A stretch of DNA of 64,000 bases. Source: Rhodoligotrophos appendicifer. GTDB lineage: Bacteria > Pseudomonadota > Alphaproteobacteria > Rhizobiales > Im1. The translations under genes were made by a program, and so were the position numbers. Location: contig NZ_VHKL01000001.1 of the NCBI RefSeq assembly GCF_007474605.1, positions 310,001-374,000 of the forward strand, in the 5' to 3' direction. Below, one piece after another: positions 26,773 to 35,833 of the stretch. The stretch's first letter is position 1; each line of letters opens with the position of its first letter. The notes under the pieces were generated by a model. The model saw only the letters and a list, made by a program, of their open reading frames with translations, made no database searches and was not told the origin of the DNA.

Positions 26773-27234
26773 CTAATGGATAGGATCCAGGACCACCACA
26801 GGGATCTCGCGCTCTGTCTTCGACTGATAATCAGAGTAAGGCGGCCAGAATTCCAGCGCCTTCTTCCAAAGTCTCTCGCGCTCCTCGCCCGTCGCCGTCC
26901 TGGCGCGAGCCTTGATCTTCTGAGTCCCGACCTGGATCTCCACATCCGGATCGACGAGGATATTGCGGTACCATCCGGGGTGTTCAGGAGCACCACCTTT
27001 GGACGCCACGACGAAGTAGCTGCCGCCTTCAGAACCGTAATACAGGGGGAACAGGAACTTCTCTCCAGATTTGCGGCCAGTGGTGGTCAGCAGCAGTGAG
27101 GGGACGATGATCTCGCCGCGCTCCGGGAGCGTCGCCTTATGCATATGCCCTTCGGTTCCCCCGCTTGCGAGATACCGCTCGGCATGCTCGACCATCCAGT
27201 CCGGCAGGTTCTTTGGGAGTTTGGCTTCAGTCAT
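26773..27234 (-). CDS. Nitroreductase/deazaflavin-dependent oxidoreductase (Ddn/FDOR family)
   Basis: 153 aa, split-beta-barrel fold of the family that includes the mycobacterial F420-dependent nitroreductase Ddn. Hallmarks are LLLTTTGRKSGEKFLFPLYY near residue 50 and PGWYRNILVDPDVEIQ near residue 85. The start at 27234 has AGGAGG six bases upstream; the longer frame to 27288 does not. Binding of F420 rather than FMN is inferred from the family and from the F420 biosynthesis genes 9 kb away. Confidence 0.8.
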   Translation of the reverse strand: MTEAKLPKNLPDWMVEHAERYLASGGTEGHMHKATLPERGEIIVPSLLLTTTGRKSGEKFLFPLYYGSEGGSYFVVASKGGAPEHPGWYRNILVDPDVEIQVGTQKIKARARTATGEERERLWKKALEFWPPYSDYQSKTEREIPVVVLDPIH

Positions 27235-27413
27235 TTGCGCCCTCCTTGAAAGCTGTATGGAATATAGCGCGGAGTGGCTGATCGGCAATGCCCTGGCCGA
27301 TCCGTCTCAGAGGAGTGACGAGGCGTCTGTTTGCACAAAGACGCGGACAAGGTGCCGTCAGCAGCCGTATTTTTGCGATGACACGTCCCCTGCGCTCTGC
27401 GATAAAGTCCGAT

Positions 27414-27497
27414 GAGAGACGGGGGCGCCCACCGCAAGGCGGGCTGAGAAGAACCCTTCGAACCTGAACCAGATCATGCTGGCGGAGGGAGTCGCTC
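27414..27497 (+). promoter_or_regulatory. TPP riboswitch (THI element)
   Basis: The conserved core is easily aligned with E. coli thiM: GGGGGCGCCC, GGCGGGCTGAGA, ACCCTT, GAACCTGAACCAGATCA, then TGCTGGCGGAGGGA. Flanking GAC/GTC and GAG/CTC can form P1. It senses thiamine pyrophosphate and should repress the importer genes that follow. A downstream hairpin (GCCCCC 27533-27538 with GGGGGC 27547-27552) may be part of the expression platform. Confidence 0.93.
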
Positions 27498-27598
27498 GGG
27501 ATCGTTCCGCTCACAGCGTTTCACCCGCGCCCGCCCCCGCCGACGAGGGGGCCGATGGCCAGTCGCACGACATCGATGGATAGAGGCGCAACCCGGAT

Positions 27599-28366
27599 GT
27601 GTCGGCAACGGGATCGGCCGTGATCTCCCAGTTCCGCGACATGGCCAGGACGACAGCCGTGCTCCTGGTCATCTGGCAGGGGGCAATCTGGCTATTCGCA
27701 CCGCCGCGTTACATTTTCCCGTCACCGCTGGACGTGCTCGCCGCCTTTCAGCGTCAGCCGGAATTCCTCCTGAGCAACAGCCTCGTGACCCTCACCGAGA
27801 TCCTGCTGGGTTTCGTCCTCGGCGTCTCCTTCGGCGCTCTCTCCGCCTTGGCAATGGCGGCATTTCCCAAGTTAGGCCGGCTGGTCTGGCCGGCGCTGCT
27901 TGTTCTTCAAGCTTTTCCGGTCTTCGTCATCGCCCCGCTTCTTGTCGTCTGGTTCGGCTTCGGCATCGCCTCAAAGGTGATCATGGCGATGATCATCATT
28001 TTCTTCCCGGTCACCTCGGCATTCGCCGATGGATTGCGCCGTACCGACCCCTATTTGATCGACGCGGCCGCTCTCACGACCGCCACGCATTGGCAGACGC
28101 TCCTTTATGTCCGTATGCCCCTCGCAATGCCCGGGCTCCTGTCCGGCCTCCGTGTGGCTGCCCCTCTTGCTCCCCTTGGCGCTGTCATCGGGGAATGGGT
28201 GGGGGCCTCATCGGGACTGGGCTTCGTCATGGTGCAGGCCAATGCCCGCATGCAGACCGACACGGTCTTCGCAGCCATGGCCGTGCTTGCCATTCTCAGC
28301 CTCGCATTGCGCCATCTCGTCGACCAGTTGGCGCCACGCCTCATTCCATGGGCGAACGATCAATGA
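27599..28366 (+). CDS. thiX: ABC transporter permease, thiamine-precursor type (ThiX-like)
   Basis: 255-aa permease of the SsuC/TauC/ThiX family with about six hydrophobic segments. The EAA-like loop reads DAAALTTATHWQTLLYVRMPLAMPG near the middle. The 27599 GTG has no clear ribosome site; GTG 27620 or ATG 27641 are alternatives. Its assignment to uptake of a thiamine precursor such as hydroxymethylpyrimidine rests on the TPP riboswitch upstream and ThiY-like protein downstream. No ATPase gene accompanies them. Confidence 0.83.
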   Translation: MSATGSAVISQFRDMARTTAVLLVIWQGAIWLFAPPRYIFPSPLDVLAAFQRQPEFLLSNSLVTLTEILLGFVLGVSFGALSALAMAAFPKLGRLVWPALLVLQAFPVFVIAPLLVVWFGFGIASKVIMAMIIIFFPVTSAFADGLRRTDPYLIDAAALTTATHWQTLLYVRMPLAMPGLLSGLRVAAPLAPLGAVIGEWVGASSGLGFVMVQANARMQTDTVFAAMAVLAILSLALRHLVDQLAPRLIPWANDQ

Positions 28367-28398
28367 TCCCTCCACTGCATCCATCGAGGAACTATCGA

Positions 28399-29343
28399 AT
28401 GAACAAACGCGCGTTCCTAGTCGCCTGCCTCATGCTCCCGCTTTTCCTCAGCGCTCCGACACAGGCGGCTGAGAAGCTCACCGTCCTTCTCGAATGGTTC
28501 GTCAATCCCGATCACGCACCTTTGGTCGTGGCCGACAGGCTGGGGCTGTTCAAGGCAGCAGGACTTGAGGTCGAATTGATCGCGCCCTCTGATCCCTCAG
28601 CCGTTCCGCGCCTGGTGGCTGCGGGCCAGGCCGACATCGGCATTCATTATCAGCCCAATCTCTATCTCGATAACCAAGCCGGCGTAGACCTCGTCCGCTT
28701 CGGTACTCTCGTTGAAACGCCGCTCAACAGCATTACGGTACTGGCCGACGGGCCGATCCGCAGCCTCGCCGATCTCAAGGGAAAATCCATCGGCTACTCG
28801 GTCTCGGGATTCGAGCAGACCCTGCTGGAGCAGATGCTGGCAAGCGGCGGCTTAAGCTTGGACGACGTCCAGCTGGTCAATGTCAACTTTGCTCTTACAG
28901 CGTCCCTGATCGGAGGGAAGGTCGACGCCACCATCGGCGGCTTCCGCAACTTCGAACTGACCCAAATGAAGCTGGAAGGCCATCAAGGCAAATCCTTCTA
29001 CCCGGAGGACCATGGTGTGCCGGCCTATGACGAGTTGATCCTGGTCACCCGACCCGAGCTTGTGGCGGATAATCGGCTGCCGCGCTTTCTCGAGGCCTTG
29101 GAGAAGGGAGCGCTTTATCTGACCAATCATCCGGATGAGGCCTGGAAGCTCTTCATCGCTGCCTATCCTGCTCTCGACGATGCACTCAACAAGCAGGCTT
29201 GGGCCGATACGCTTCCACGCTTCGCCAAACGGCCGGCGGCGCTCGATCACAGTCGCTATAGGCGCTTCGCTGATTTTCTGGTCAAACGTGGGTTGCTGAA
29301 AAAGGCGCCGGAGCTGTCGGAGATTGCGGTGGAGTTACCCTAA
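28399..29343 (+). CDS. thiY: ABC transporter substrate-binding protein, NMT1/THI5 family (ThiY-like)
   Basis: 314-aa periplasmic protein. The signal peptide is MNKRAFLVACLMLPLFLSA with cleavage near TQAAE. LEWFVNPDHAPLVVA after the signal is the THI5/NMT1 hallmark for pyrimidine-precursor binding. The ATG at 28399 has CGAGGA upstream; an in-frame ATG at 28363 overlapping the permease stop is possible but would precede the signal peptide with 12 extra residues. It likely binds a formylaminopyrimidine or HMP-type thiamine precursor. Confidence 0.87.
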   Translation: MNKRAFLVACLMLPLFLSAPTQAAEKLTVLLEWFVNPDHAPLVVADRLGLFKAAGLEVELIAPSDPSAVPRLVAAGQADIGIHYQPNLYLDNQAGVDLVRFGTLVETPLNSITVLADGPIRSLADLKGKSIGYSVSGFEQTLLEQMLASGGLSLDDVQLVNVNFALTASLIGGKVDATIGGFRNFELTQMKLEGHQGKSFYPEDHGVPAYDELILVTRPELVADNRLPRFLEALEKGALYLTNHPDEAWKLFIAAYPALDDALNKQAWADTLPRFAKRPAALDHSRYRRFADFLVKRGLLKKAPELSEIAVELP

Positions 29344-29398
29344 CACCAGCGGATGGTCTTGTGCCGGTGACCCCTGACGAAGGTCGCCACAATATTTA

Positions 29399-29427
29399 TT
29401 GAACACTCGTACAGTTATCCTTATCCT
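29399..29427 (+). promoter_or_regulatory. Candidate sigma-70 promoter of the CocE/Dpp operon
   Basis: TTGAAC (29399-29404), 17-base spacer, TATCCT (29422-29427), each matching four of six consensus positions, in an AT-rich stretch. GGAGGAGG follows at about 29442, and the hydrolase ATG is at 29455. Prediction by eye only. Confidence 0.4.
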
Positions 29428-29454
29428 CCTTTCGTTAGACCGGAGGAGGTTCGG

Positions 29455-31476
29455 ATGGCGTCGTCAAATGAACCCAGTCAAGCGATTGAAACGAGGGACA
29501 CGGTCTTCGTTCCCCTGAGCGATGGCACACGGATCGCGGCGACGATCTGGCTGCCGCAAACGGCCGAGATGGATCCCGTGCCGGCCGTGATCGAGATGAT
29601 CCCCTACCGGCGCCGAAACGGAACGATCTTCCGCGACGCCAACATGCATCCTTATGTGGCAGCCCATGGCTTCGCCTGTATCCGCATCGATCTTCGGGGA
29701 TCCGGCGAGTCCGATGGCCTGCTCCGCGACGAATATCTGCCGCAAGAACAGAACGACGCCTTGGAAATCATTGATTGGATCGCCTCCCAACCCTGGTGCT
29801 CCGGCCACGTCGGGATGACCGGAATTTCTTGGGGTGGCTTCAATTCACTGCAGGTCGCAGCCCATCGTCCAAAGCCTTTGAAGGCCATTCTCGCTCTGTG
29901 CTGCGCCGATGACCGCTATGCCGATGACGTTCACTACATGGGCGGCTGTCTTCTGACGGAGAACCCGCTCTGGTCTGCGGTCATGTACAGCTACAACGCA
30001 CTGCCGCCCGATCCTCAGATCGTCGGCGAACGATGGCGCGAGATGTGGCGTGATCGGCTCGATGCCAATCGCCCCTGGCTGGAAACCTGGCTCAGCCACC
30101 AGCGTCGCGACGAGTATTGGAAGCAGGGATCGGTCTGCGAGGACTATAGTCGCATCCAATGCGCGGTCTATGCGATTGCCGGCTGGGACGACAGCTACTC
30201 GAACGCCGTCCCTCGCCTCTTGGCCAACCTGACCGGTCCGAAGAAGGGCCTCGTGGGACCCTGGTCACATGATTACCCCTATCAGGGTTCACCCGAGCCG
30301 GTGATCGATTATCTTGGCGAGGCCGTTCGCTGGTGGCGCCACTGGTTGTACGAAGAAGAGACCGGGATCATGGATGAGCCGACCTACCGGGTCTGGCTGA
30401 TGGAGCCTCACGATCCGAAGCCGTATTACCTGGAGCATCCTGGCCGGTGGGTGGCCGAGCCGACTTGGCCATCACCGCGAACCATCCTCCGGAATTTCGC
30501 CCTGACCGATCATGACCGGCTGGCGGAGCACGGCATCGGAACGGGCAGCCGTCTCGTTTCGACTCCCCAGACGGCGGGGATAGAATCGGGGCGCTGGGGA
30601 GGGTATGGCGGTACATCGCCGGACATGGCCATCGATCAGCGCGCCGAAGACGGCATAGCCGCGTCCTTCACGTCTCCACCCCTGGACGATGATTTGGAGA
30701 TCCTTGGTGCGGCCACTCTCGACATCGCCTTTACCAGCGAAACTCCCTGCGCGCAGCTCGCCGTGAGGCTGTGCAATGTCGCCCCCGACGGGACCTCCGC
30801 TCTGATAACCTATGGCGTTCTCAACCTCGCCCACGCCGATAACCACCAAACAATACGCGCTCTGGAGCCGGGGCACCGCTACACGGCACAGGTGAAGCTC
30901 AACGACATCGCCTATCGCATACCCGCTGGGCACCGGATCCGCGTCGCGGTGTCGACCACCTATTGGCCCGTCCTCTTTCCCCAGCCCTTTGCCGCGGCTG
31001 TTGACCTGCAACTCGACGGCTGCAAGCTCACCCTACCGCAGCGACCGTCTCGGCCGGAGGACCTGGAGCTCCGGGACCTGGGCACCTCGCGCCACGCGGC
31101 TCATGCCGTGACGACGGTCCTTCGCCCCGCCTATACTCGCCGCACGATTACCGAAGATGCGGGATCCGGCACGGTGACAATAGTCGTCGACAGCGATCAC
31201 GGCGCGACGCGTCTCGACGACTATGCCATCACTCAGGAGTCCCGGCTCGTCGAGAGCTTCACAATCTGCCGCGACGATCCTCTTTCCGCAGAAGTCGTAG
31301 GTGATTACGCCATCGCCTATCGCAGCGGAGATGCCAATATCGAGATCCGCACGCGGACCCGGCTCACCGCTTCGGCTGAAGTTTTCCATATCGATTGCCG
31401 GCTGACGGCCTATGATGACGGCAGCCTCGTGCTGGATCGGACCGACCGCCGCTCGATCCCTCGAGACGGGATGTAG
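29455..31476 (+). CDS. CocE/NonD family alpha/beta hydrolase (peptidase S15-like)
   Basis: 673 aa. The nucleophile elbow GISWGG places Ser125; candidate acid and base are Asp in AGWDDSYSN and His in GPWSHDYP. The C-terminal half is the jelly-roll domain of X-Pro dipeptidyl-peptidase/cocaine-esterase proteins. There is no signal peptide, so a cytoplasmic enzyme cleaving an amide or ester in an imported substrate is likely. It is followed two bases later by Dpp-type permease genes, linking import and hydrolysis. GGAGGAGG precedes the start. Confidence 0.88.
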   Translation: MASSNEPSQAIETRDTVFVPLSDGTRIAATIWLPQTAEMDPVPAVIEMIPYRRRNGTIFRDANMHPYVAAHGFACIRIDLRGSGESDGLLRDEYLPQEQNDALEIIDWIASQPWCSGHVGMTGISWGGFNSLQVAAHRPKPLKAILALCCADDRYADDVHYMGGCLLTENPLWSAVMYSYNALPPDPQIVGERWREMWRDRLDANRPWLETWLSHQRRDEYWKQGSVCEDYSRIQCAVYAIAGWDDSYSNAVPRLLANLTGPKKGLVGPWSHDYPYQGSPEPVIDYLGEAVRWWRHWLYEEETGIMDEPTYRVWLMEPHDPKPYYLEHPGRWVAEPTWPSPRTILRNFALTDHDRLAEHGIGTGSRLVSTPQTAGIESGRWGGYGGTSPDMAIDQRAEDGIAASFTSPPLDDDLEILGAATLDIAFTSETPCAQLAVRLCNVAPDGTSALITYGVLNLAHADNHQTIRALEPGHRYTAQVKLNDIAYRIPAGHRIRVAVSTTYWPVLFPQPFAAAVDLQLDGCKLTLPQRPSRPEDLELRDLGTSRHAAHAVTTVLRPAYTRRTITEDAGSGTVTIVVDSDHGATRLDDYAITQESRLVESFTICRDDPLSAEVVGDYAIAYRSGDANIEIRTRTRLTASAEVFHIDCRLTAYDDGSLVLDRTDRRSIPRDGM

Positions 31477-31478
31477 CG

Positions 31479-32426
31479 ATGATCCGCTATGCGGCCAAAC
31501 GCGTGCTCCTCGGGATCGTGATCCTCTTGTTCACGATGCTGGTCATGTATTCGGCCGTTTACGTCATCCCGGGGGATCCTGCCACCGTCGCTCTCGGCCC
31601 GCGGGCAACCCCGGCCATGCGCGCCGCCTTATGGGAGCGGATGGGGTTGGACCAACCACTCTACATCCAGATCGGCAGTTTTTTCGCGAGGGTTCTTCAA
31701 GGTGACCTCGGCCTGGATGTCGTCGGACGACGGGAAGTCTCCACCATCATCGCCGAGACGCTTCCCAACACCCTGATCTTGGCCATCGCTTCCCTTGGCT
31801 GGGCATTGATCCTCGGAATTCCCCTCGGCTGCCTGGCGGTTGTTTATCGCGGCAGTTTCATAGACCGGCTGACGGGGATCTTGTCCGTAAGCGTCATCGC
31901 CCTGCCCTCCTTCGTGGTGGCGCTCTGCTCCCTGCTGATCTTTGCCGTTCAGCTGCGGTGGTTACCCGCCATGGGCGCCGGCCGGGCTGGCGACATCGGA
32001 AGTCAGCTCCGCGCCCTGATCTTGCCAGCCTTTGCTGTCGGCCTCGGCTGGGTCGGCTATCTCGCACGCCTGGTGCGCGCGTCCATGCTCGAGGTCATGA
32101 GCGAGACTCATATCAGGACCGCGCGCGCATTCGGACTGAGCGAGAGCCGCATTATATTCAGTTACGCCCTGCCCATCGCCATTGTTCCCACGATCGCCCT
32201 CGTTGCAGTGGGGCTTGGAGGCATCTTGTCGAGCTCGGTCTTTGCCGAGATCGTCTTTTCCCGCCCGGGCATCGGCAGTCTGACATATAGCGCTGTTCTC
32301 ACCCGGAATTACCCGGTCGTCATGGGCGCCGTCCTGGTCATGACCGCCATCTACGTTGCCATAACGATCGCTGCCGATCTGCTGATTGCCGGAATTGATC
32401 CAAGGGTCCGTGATGCCCTCAGATAA
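31479..32426 (+). CDS. Peptide-type ABC transporter permease (DppB-like)
   Basis: 315 aa, six hydrophobic segments, N-terminal AKRVLLGIVILLFTMLVMY and the loop ARAFGLSESRIIFSYALP with GxxxxSSSVFAEIVFSRPGIG, all standard for DppB/OppB. First permease of the importer that follows the CocE hydrolase. No binding-protein gene is present in this operon. Confidence 0.9.
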   Translation: MIRYAAKRVLLGIVILLFTMLVMYSAVYVIPGDPATVALGPRATPAMRAALWERMGLDQPLYIQIGSFFARVLQGDLGLDVVGRREVSTIIAETLPNTLILAIASLGWALILGIPLGCLAVVYRGSFIDRLTGILSVSVIALPSFVVALCSLLIFAVQLRWLPAMGAGRAGDIGSQLRALILPAFAVGLGWVGYLARLVRASMLEVMSETHIRTARAFGLSESRIIFSYALPIAIVPTIALVAVGLGGILSSSVFAEIVFSRPGIGSLTYSAVLTRNYPVVMGAVLVMTAIYVAITIAADLLIAGIDPRVRDALR

Positions 32427-33345
32427 CCTTGCGGAAAATCTTACGGTGCCTCCCGAACGCTTGGCCGTGGCCTCTGTTTCTCCAGCCCGGCCCCGGCCTC
32501 GTCAAGCACAACTCCTGCATCGTCTCATCAGGGACCCTGTCGGCGCTTTTGCCCTCGGCATTGTCGCAACGATCCTCCTGATTGCCATTTTCGCGCCGCT
32601 CATCGCGCCCCATGACCCGCTGAAGATCAATGTCCTCCACAAACTCGCCAGCCCCAGCTGGTCGCACTGGCTGGGAACGGACAGCCTGGGTCGCGATACT
32701 CTCTCTCGCGTGATCTATGGCACCCGCGTGGCGGTATCCGTAGCCATGATTTCCATGGTGATCGCGGCCTCGATTGGCTTGGTACTCGGTATGCTGGCGG
32801 GCTATGGACCAAGGTGGCTCGACGCTATTTTCGTCCTCGTCTTCGATTCCGTAAGCTCCTTGCCGATGATCATGCTGGCCTTGGCGATGATCACCGTGCT
32901 CGGCCCCAGCACATTTACTCTTGTCCTGGTCATCGTGACCGTTTCCATCCCCGCTTATGCGAGGCTCATCCGCGCTCAGACCTTGAGCATGAAGCGTGCC
33001 GAGCACATTCTGGCGGAACGTTCCCTGGGAGCCGGCACGCCGCGGATCATCTTCGTGCATGTCCTCCCCAACGTCGTCGGGCCGCTGCTGATCCTTGTGA
33101 GCATGGACATTCCGGTAGTCATCATGCTGGAGGCGGGGCTGAGCTTCCTCGGGATCGGCATTCGGCCGCCTCAGGCCAGCTGGGGAACGATCCTCAATGA
33201 GGGTTACAGCAACATTCGCGACACCCCCATGCTGATCATCGCGGGTGGCGTGCCCCTGGTTCTGGCGACCCTGGGCTTCACTTTTCTCGGTGAGACCCTG
33301 CGTGATGCGCTGGATCCGCGATTGAAGCGGAGCGACGGTCTATGA
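32413..33345 (+). CDS. Peptide-type ABC transporter permease (DppC-like)
   Basis: 310 aa. After a proline-rich cytoplasmic start, LLHRLIRDPVGAFALG begins the first membrane segment. HWLGTDSLGRDTLSRVIYG and SFLGIGIRPPQASWG are DppC hallmarks. The ATG at 32413 overlaps the DppB gene by 14 bases and is preferred over an in-frame ATG at 32386, deeper inside it. Pairs with the preceding permease. Confidence 0.9.
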   Translation: MPSDNLAENLTVPPERLAVASVSPARPRPRQAQLLHRLIRDPVGAFALGIVATILLIAIFAPLIAPHDPLKINVLHKLASPSWSHWLGTDSLGRDTLSRVIYGTRVAVSVAMISMVIAASIGLVLGMLAGYGPRWLDAIFVLVFDSVSSLPMIMLALAMITVLGPSTFTLVLVIVTVSIPAYARLIRAQTLSMKRAEHILAERSLGAGTPRIIFVHVLPNVVGPLLILVSMDIPVVIMLEAGLSFLGIGIRPPQASWGTILNEGYSNIRDTPMLIIAGGVPLVLATLGFTFLGETLRDALDPRLKRSDGL

Positions 33346-34322
33346 CGCCGCCGCTCCTCGACATTCGCAGCCTCTCCGTGACCTATGCCTCGGGTGCCGG
33401 TGACATCCACGCGCTGCGTGACGTCTCTTTCACCCTCAACGCCGGTCAAGTTCTCGGCATCGTGGGAGAAAGCGGCTGTGGCAAGTCCACTCTGGCCGCC
33501 GCAATTACGGGGCTGCTCCCCGACACGGCCCAGCTTTCTGGAGAAATCTTCCTGAACGGTCTAAATCTGTGGGGGATGACGCCGCGCCAGATGCGTCAGA
33601 TCCGCGGGAGTTCCATCGCGACGGTGTTCCAGGACCCCATGACCACCTTCAACCCGATCAAGCGGATAGGTGATCAGATTGCCGACTACATGCACCACCG
33701 GACCGACCTCAATCCCGCTGCCCGCCGCCGCGAGATCATCGCCAAGTTTGAGCGCGTCGGCATCGCCGATGCGGCGCACCGGCTCAACGGTTTTCCTCAT
33801 GAATTTTCTGGCGGCATGAGGCAAAGAATGTCGATTGCGGCGGCCCTTCTGACCAATCCGAGCCTGCTTGTCGCCGATGAGCCGACAACGGCCCTGGACG
33901 TCACCATGGAAGCGCAGATCATTCACCTGCTGCGAGAGCTTCGGAAGGATTTCCATGGTTCGATCGTCATCATCTCGCACCAGCTCGGCGTCATCGCTGA
34001 GCTTTGCGACCGCGTCGCCGTGATGTATGCCGCTGAAATCGTGGAACAGGGGACGGTCCACCAGATCTTCCATCGGCCGAGCCATCCCTACACAAAGGCT
34101 CTGCTCCGCTGCGATCCCGCGACGATCTCTGATCGACTCGACACCCTTCCGACGATCGAAGGCGAGGTCCCGGACCTGGCCTCTCTGACAGTGGGATGCG
34201 CCTTCGCTCCACGCTGTCCGGACGTTCTCCCGGTCTGCGCGGTCTCCCGTCCGCCGGACATTGATCTTGGGGAAACTCACGTCGCACGGTGCCATCGGAT
34301 GACCTGTCATGACCTTGCTTGA
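33342..34322 (+). CDS. Peptide-type ABC transporter ATP-binding protein (DppD-like)
   Basis: 326 aa. Walker [10 protein letters not shown], signature FSGGMRQRMSIA, Walker [15 protein letters not shown], and the C-terminal oligopeptide-transporter cysteine region CAFAPRCPD. The start overlaps the DppC stop by four bases. One of two ATPases energising this importer. Confidence 0.92.
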   Translation: MTPPLLDIRSLSVTYASGAGDIHALRDVSFTLNAGQVLGIVGESGCGKSTLAAAITGLLPDTAQLSGEIFLNGLNLWGMTPRQMRQIRGSSIATVFQDPMTTFNPIKRIGDQIADYMHHRTDLNPAARRREIIAKFERVGIADAAHRLNGFPHEFSGGMRQRMSIAAALLTNPSLLVADEPTTALDVTMEAQIIHLLRELRKDFHGSIVIISHQLGVIAELCDRVAVMYAAEIVEQGTVHQIFHRPSHPYTKALLRCDPATISDRLDTLPTIEGEVPDLASLTVGCAFAPRCPDVLPVCAVSRPPDIDLGETHVARCHRMTCHDLA

Positions 34323-35334
34323 GGTTCAGGAGCTATCCGTCAGCTTCCCCGTCTCCGGCGGACTCTCACTGCGCGCCAACCGGACCCTTGATATCGTCGC
34401 CGATATCTCCTTTTCCCTTCGCGCGGGAGAAACCTTGGGCGTCGTAGGGGAGTCGGGTTCGGGCAAGACCACGGTAATCCGAGCCGTCAACGGCCTGGTG
34501 GACCATGATCGCGGACGGGTGCTCCTCCAGGGCCAGGAGCTCGGCACGACCGACCGCTCCTACCGCCAAGCGCGCCGTGAAATGGCGATGCTGTTTCAGG
34601 ATCCCATTGCCTCGCTCAGTCCACGTCTTAGGGTGGGCTCGCTCCTGCTCGAGCCCTTCCGAATTCAGGGCGTACCCGTCGCCGACAAACGCGCCAAAAT
34701 CGCCGAATTGTTGCATACGGTCGGACTCGGGGCGCAGATCGAAGACCGCTATCCGCATGAACTTTCCGGAGGCCAGGCGCGCCGCGTCGGCATCGCCCGC
34801 GCGCTGGCGCTGGTCCCGAAACTAATCCTCGCCGACGAGCCTACGGCAGGGCTGGACGTTTCGATCCAGGGACAGATCTTAAACCTGCTTGTGCGGCTGC
34901 AGCGTGAGCGCGGCCTGGGTTATGTCATCGTGACCCACAATCTCGCAGTCGTCCGCCACCTCGCCCATAATCTGATCATCATGTATCTCGGCCGCATCGT
35001 CGAAAGCGGCCCCACAGCCGACATCTTCCGAGGTCCCCGCCACCCATACACGAAGATCCTGCTGGACGCCGAACCCAAGCCCGATCCTGACCGGCGCCGC
35101 ACCGACATCGAGATAAAGGGTGAGATTCCCAGCATATTGCACCGGCCGCCCGGTTGCGCCTTTTCCTCCCGCTGCCCCCGCGTTCGCGATCTCTGTCATC
35201 GGCAGGAACCCCCACTGACCACAACAAGCTCGGGAAACCGAACCTTTCGCTGTCACTTTCCCCTTGAAGAGCCCATGGACACTCTCGTGAGCGCGGACAT
35301 CATACCTCGACCCGTCGCCGTCGGCCGGCGGTAG
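34309..35334 (+). CDS. Peptide-type ABC transporter ATP-binding protein (DppF-like)
   Basis: 341 aa. Walker A GESGSGKTT, signature LSGGQARRVGIA, Walker B LILADEPTAGLDVS, C-terminal CAFSSRCPR. The signature has QAR where QRQ is more usual. It overlaps the DppD gene by 14 bases and closes the operon. A 10-base palindrome GGGAGCTCCC (35350-35359) lies just after the stop but has no T-tract. Confidence 0.92.
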   Translation: MTLLEVQELSVSFPVSGGLSLRANRTLDIVADISFSLRAGETLGVVGESGSGKTTVIRAVNGLVDHDRGRVLLQGQELGTTDRSYRQARREMAMLFQDPIASLSPRLRVGSLLLEPFRIQGVPVADKRAKIAELLHTVGLGAQIEDRYPHELSGGQARRVGIARALALVPKLILADEPTAGLDVSIQGQILNLLVRLQRERGLGYVIVTHNLAVVRHLAHNLIIMYLGRIVESGPTADIFRGPRHPYTKILLDAEPKPDPDRRRTDIEIKGEIPSILHRPPGCAFSSRCPRVRDLCHRQEPPLTTTSSGNRTFRCHFPLEEPMDTLVSADIIPRPVAVGRR

Positions 35335-35543
35335 GAACGATCTCCGGGAGGGAGCTCCCAAGCTGAGCTCCTGTTCGACTGGCTTCTCGAAAGAATCTCA
35401 CCCTTGCGACGCTGGGGATAACCCTGCGAGCGCTGAAGGTCGATGTCATCATGGGACGGCTTTCCATTTCGCAGCGCAACTAAACTCTCCTCGCTTGTGG
35501 CTACTTGTGTTGCATTGCACTATGATAGAGCACAGGTGAGGAT

Positions 35544-35711
35544 ATGGAAATGTTGGTCTTAGCGTTCGCAGTCTGCGTTCTTTTCCTCGCGGCCCTCATC
35601 GGCAGATGGGCACTCGAGCGGCGGCGGAAGAGGCGTTCGAGGCTTCTTCGATCTCATCACAGGGCTCACGCACCCATTCTGAAACCTGAGGAAAAGAAGC
35701 AACCGGACTAA
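35544..35711 (+). CDS. Small single-span membrane protein (55 aa), hypothetical
   Basis: Begins MEMLVLAFAVCVLFLAAL, one hydrophobic span of about 18 residues, followed by a strongly basic stretch WALERRRKRRSR and a polar tail ending in KKQPD. GGTGAGG lies upstream of the ATG, and TATGAT (35521-35526) could be a -10 element. Charge pattern suggests N-out/C-in orientation. Function unknown; being so short, it may not be a gene. Confidence 0.4.
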   Translation: MEMLVLAFAVCVLFLAALIGRWALERRRKRRSRLLRSHHRAHAPILKPEEKKQPD

Positions 35712-35833
35712 TGATCCCACCAGCCTTCGCCCTCCTTGAGCAATGGCTGTGGACTGCGCCGCAGTTTGTCAGGAGCACAGTCGGTGGTAGACAAGCGCTC
35801 GAACGCTGTCCTGCCTGATCGAACGAGCGATTG

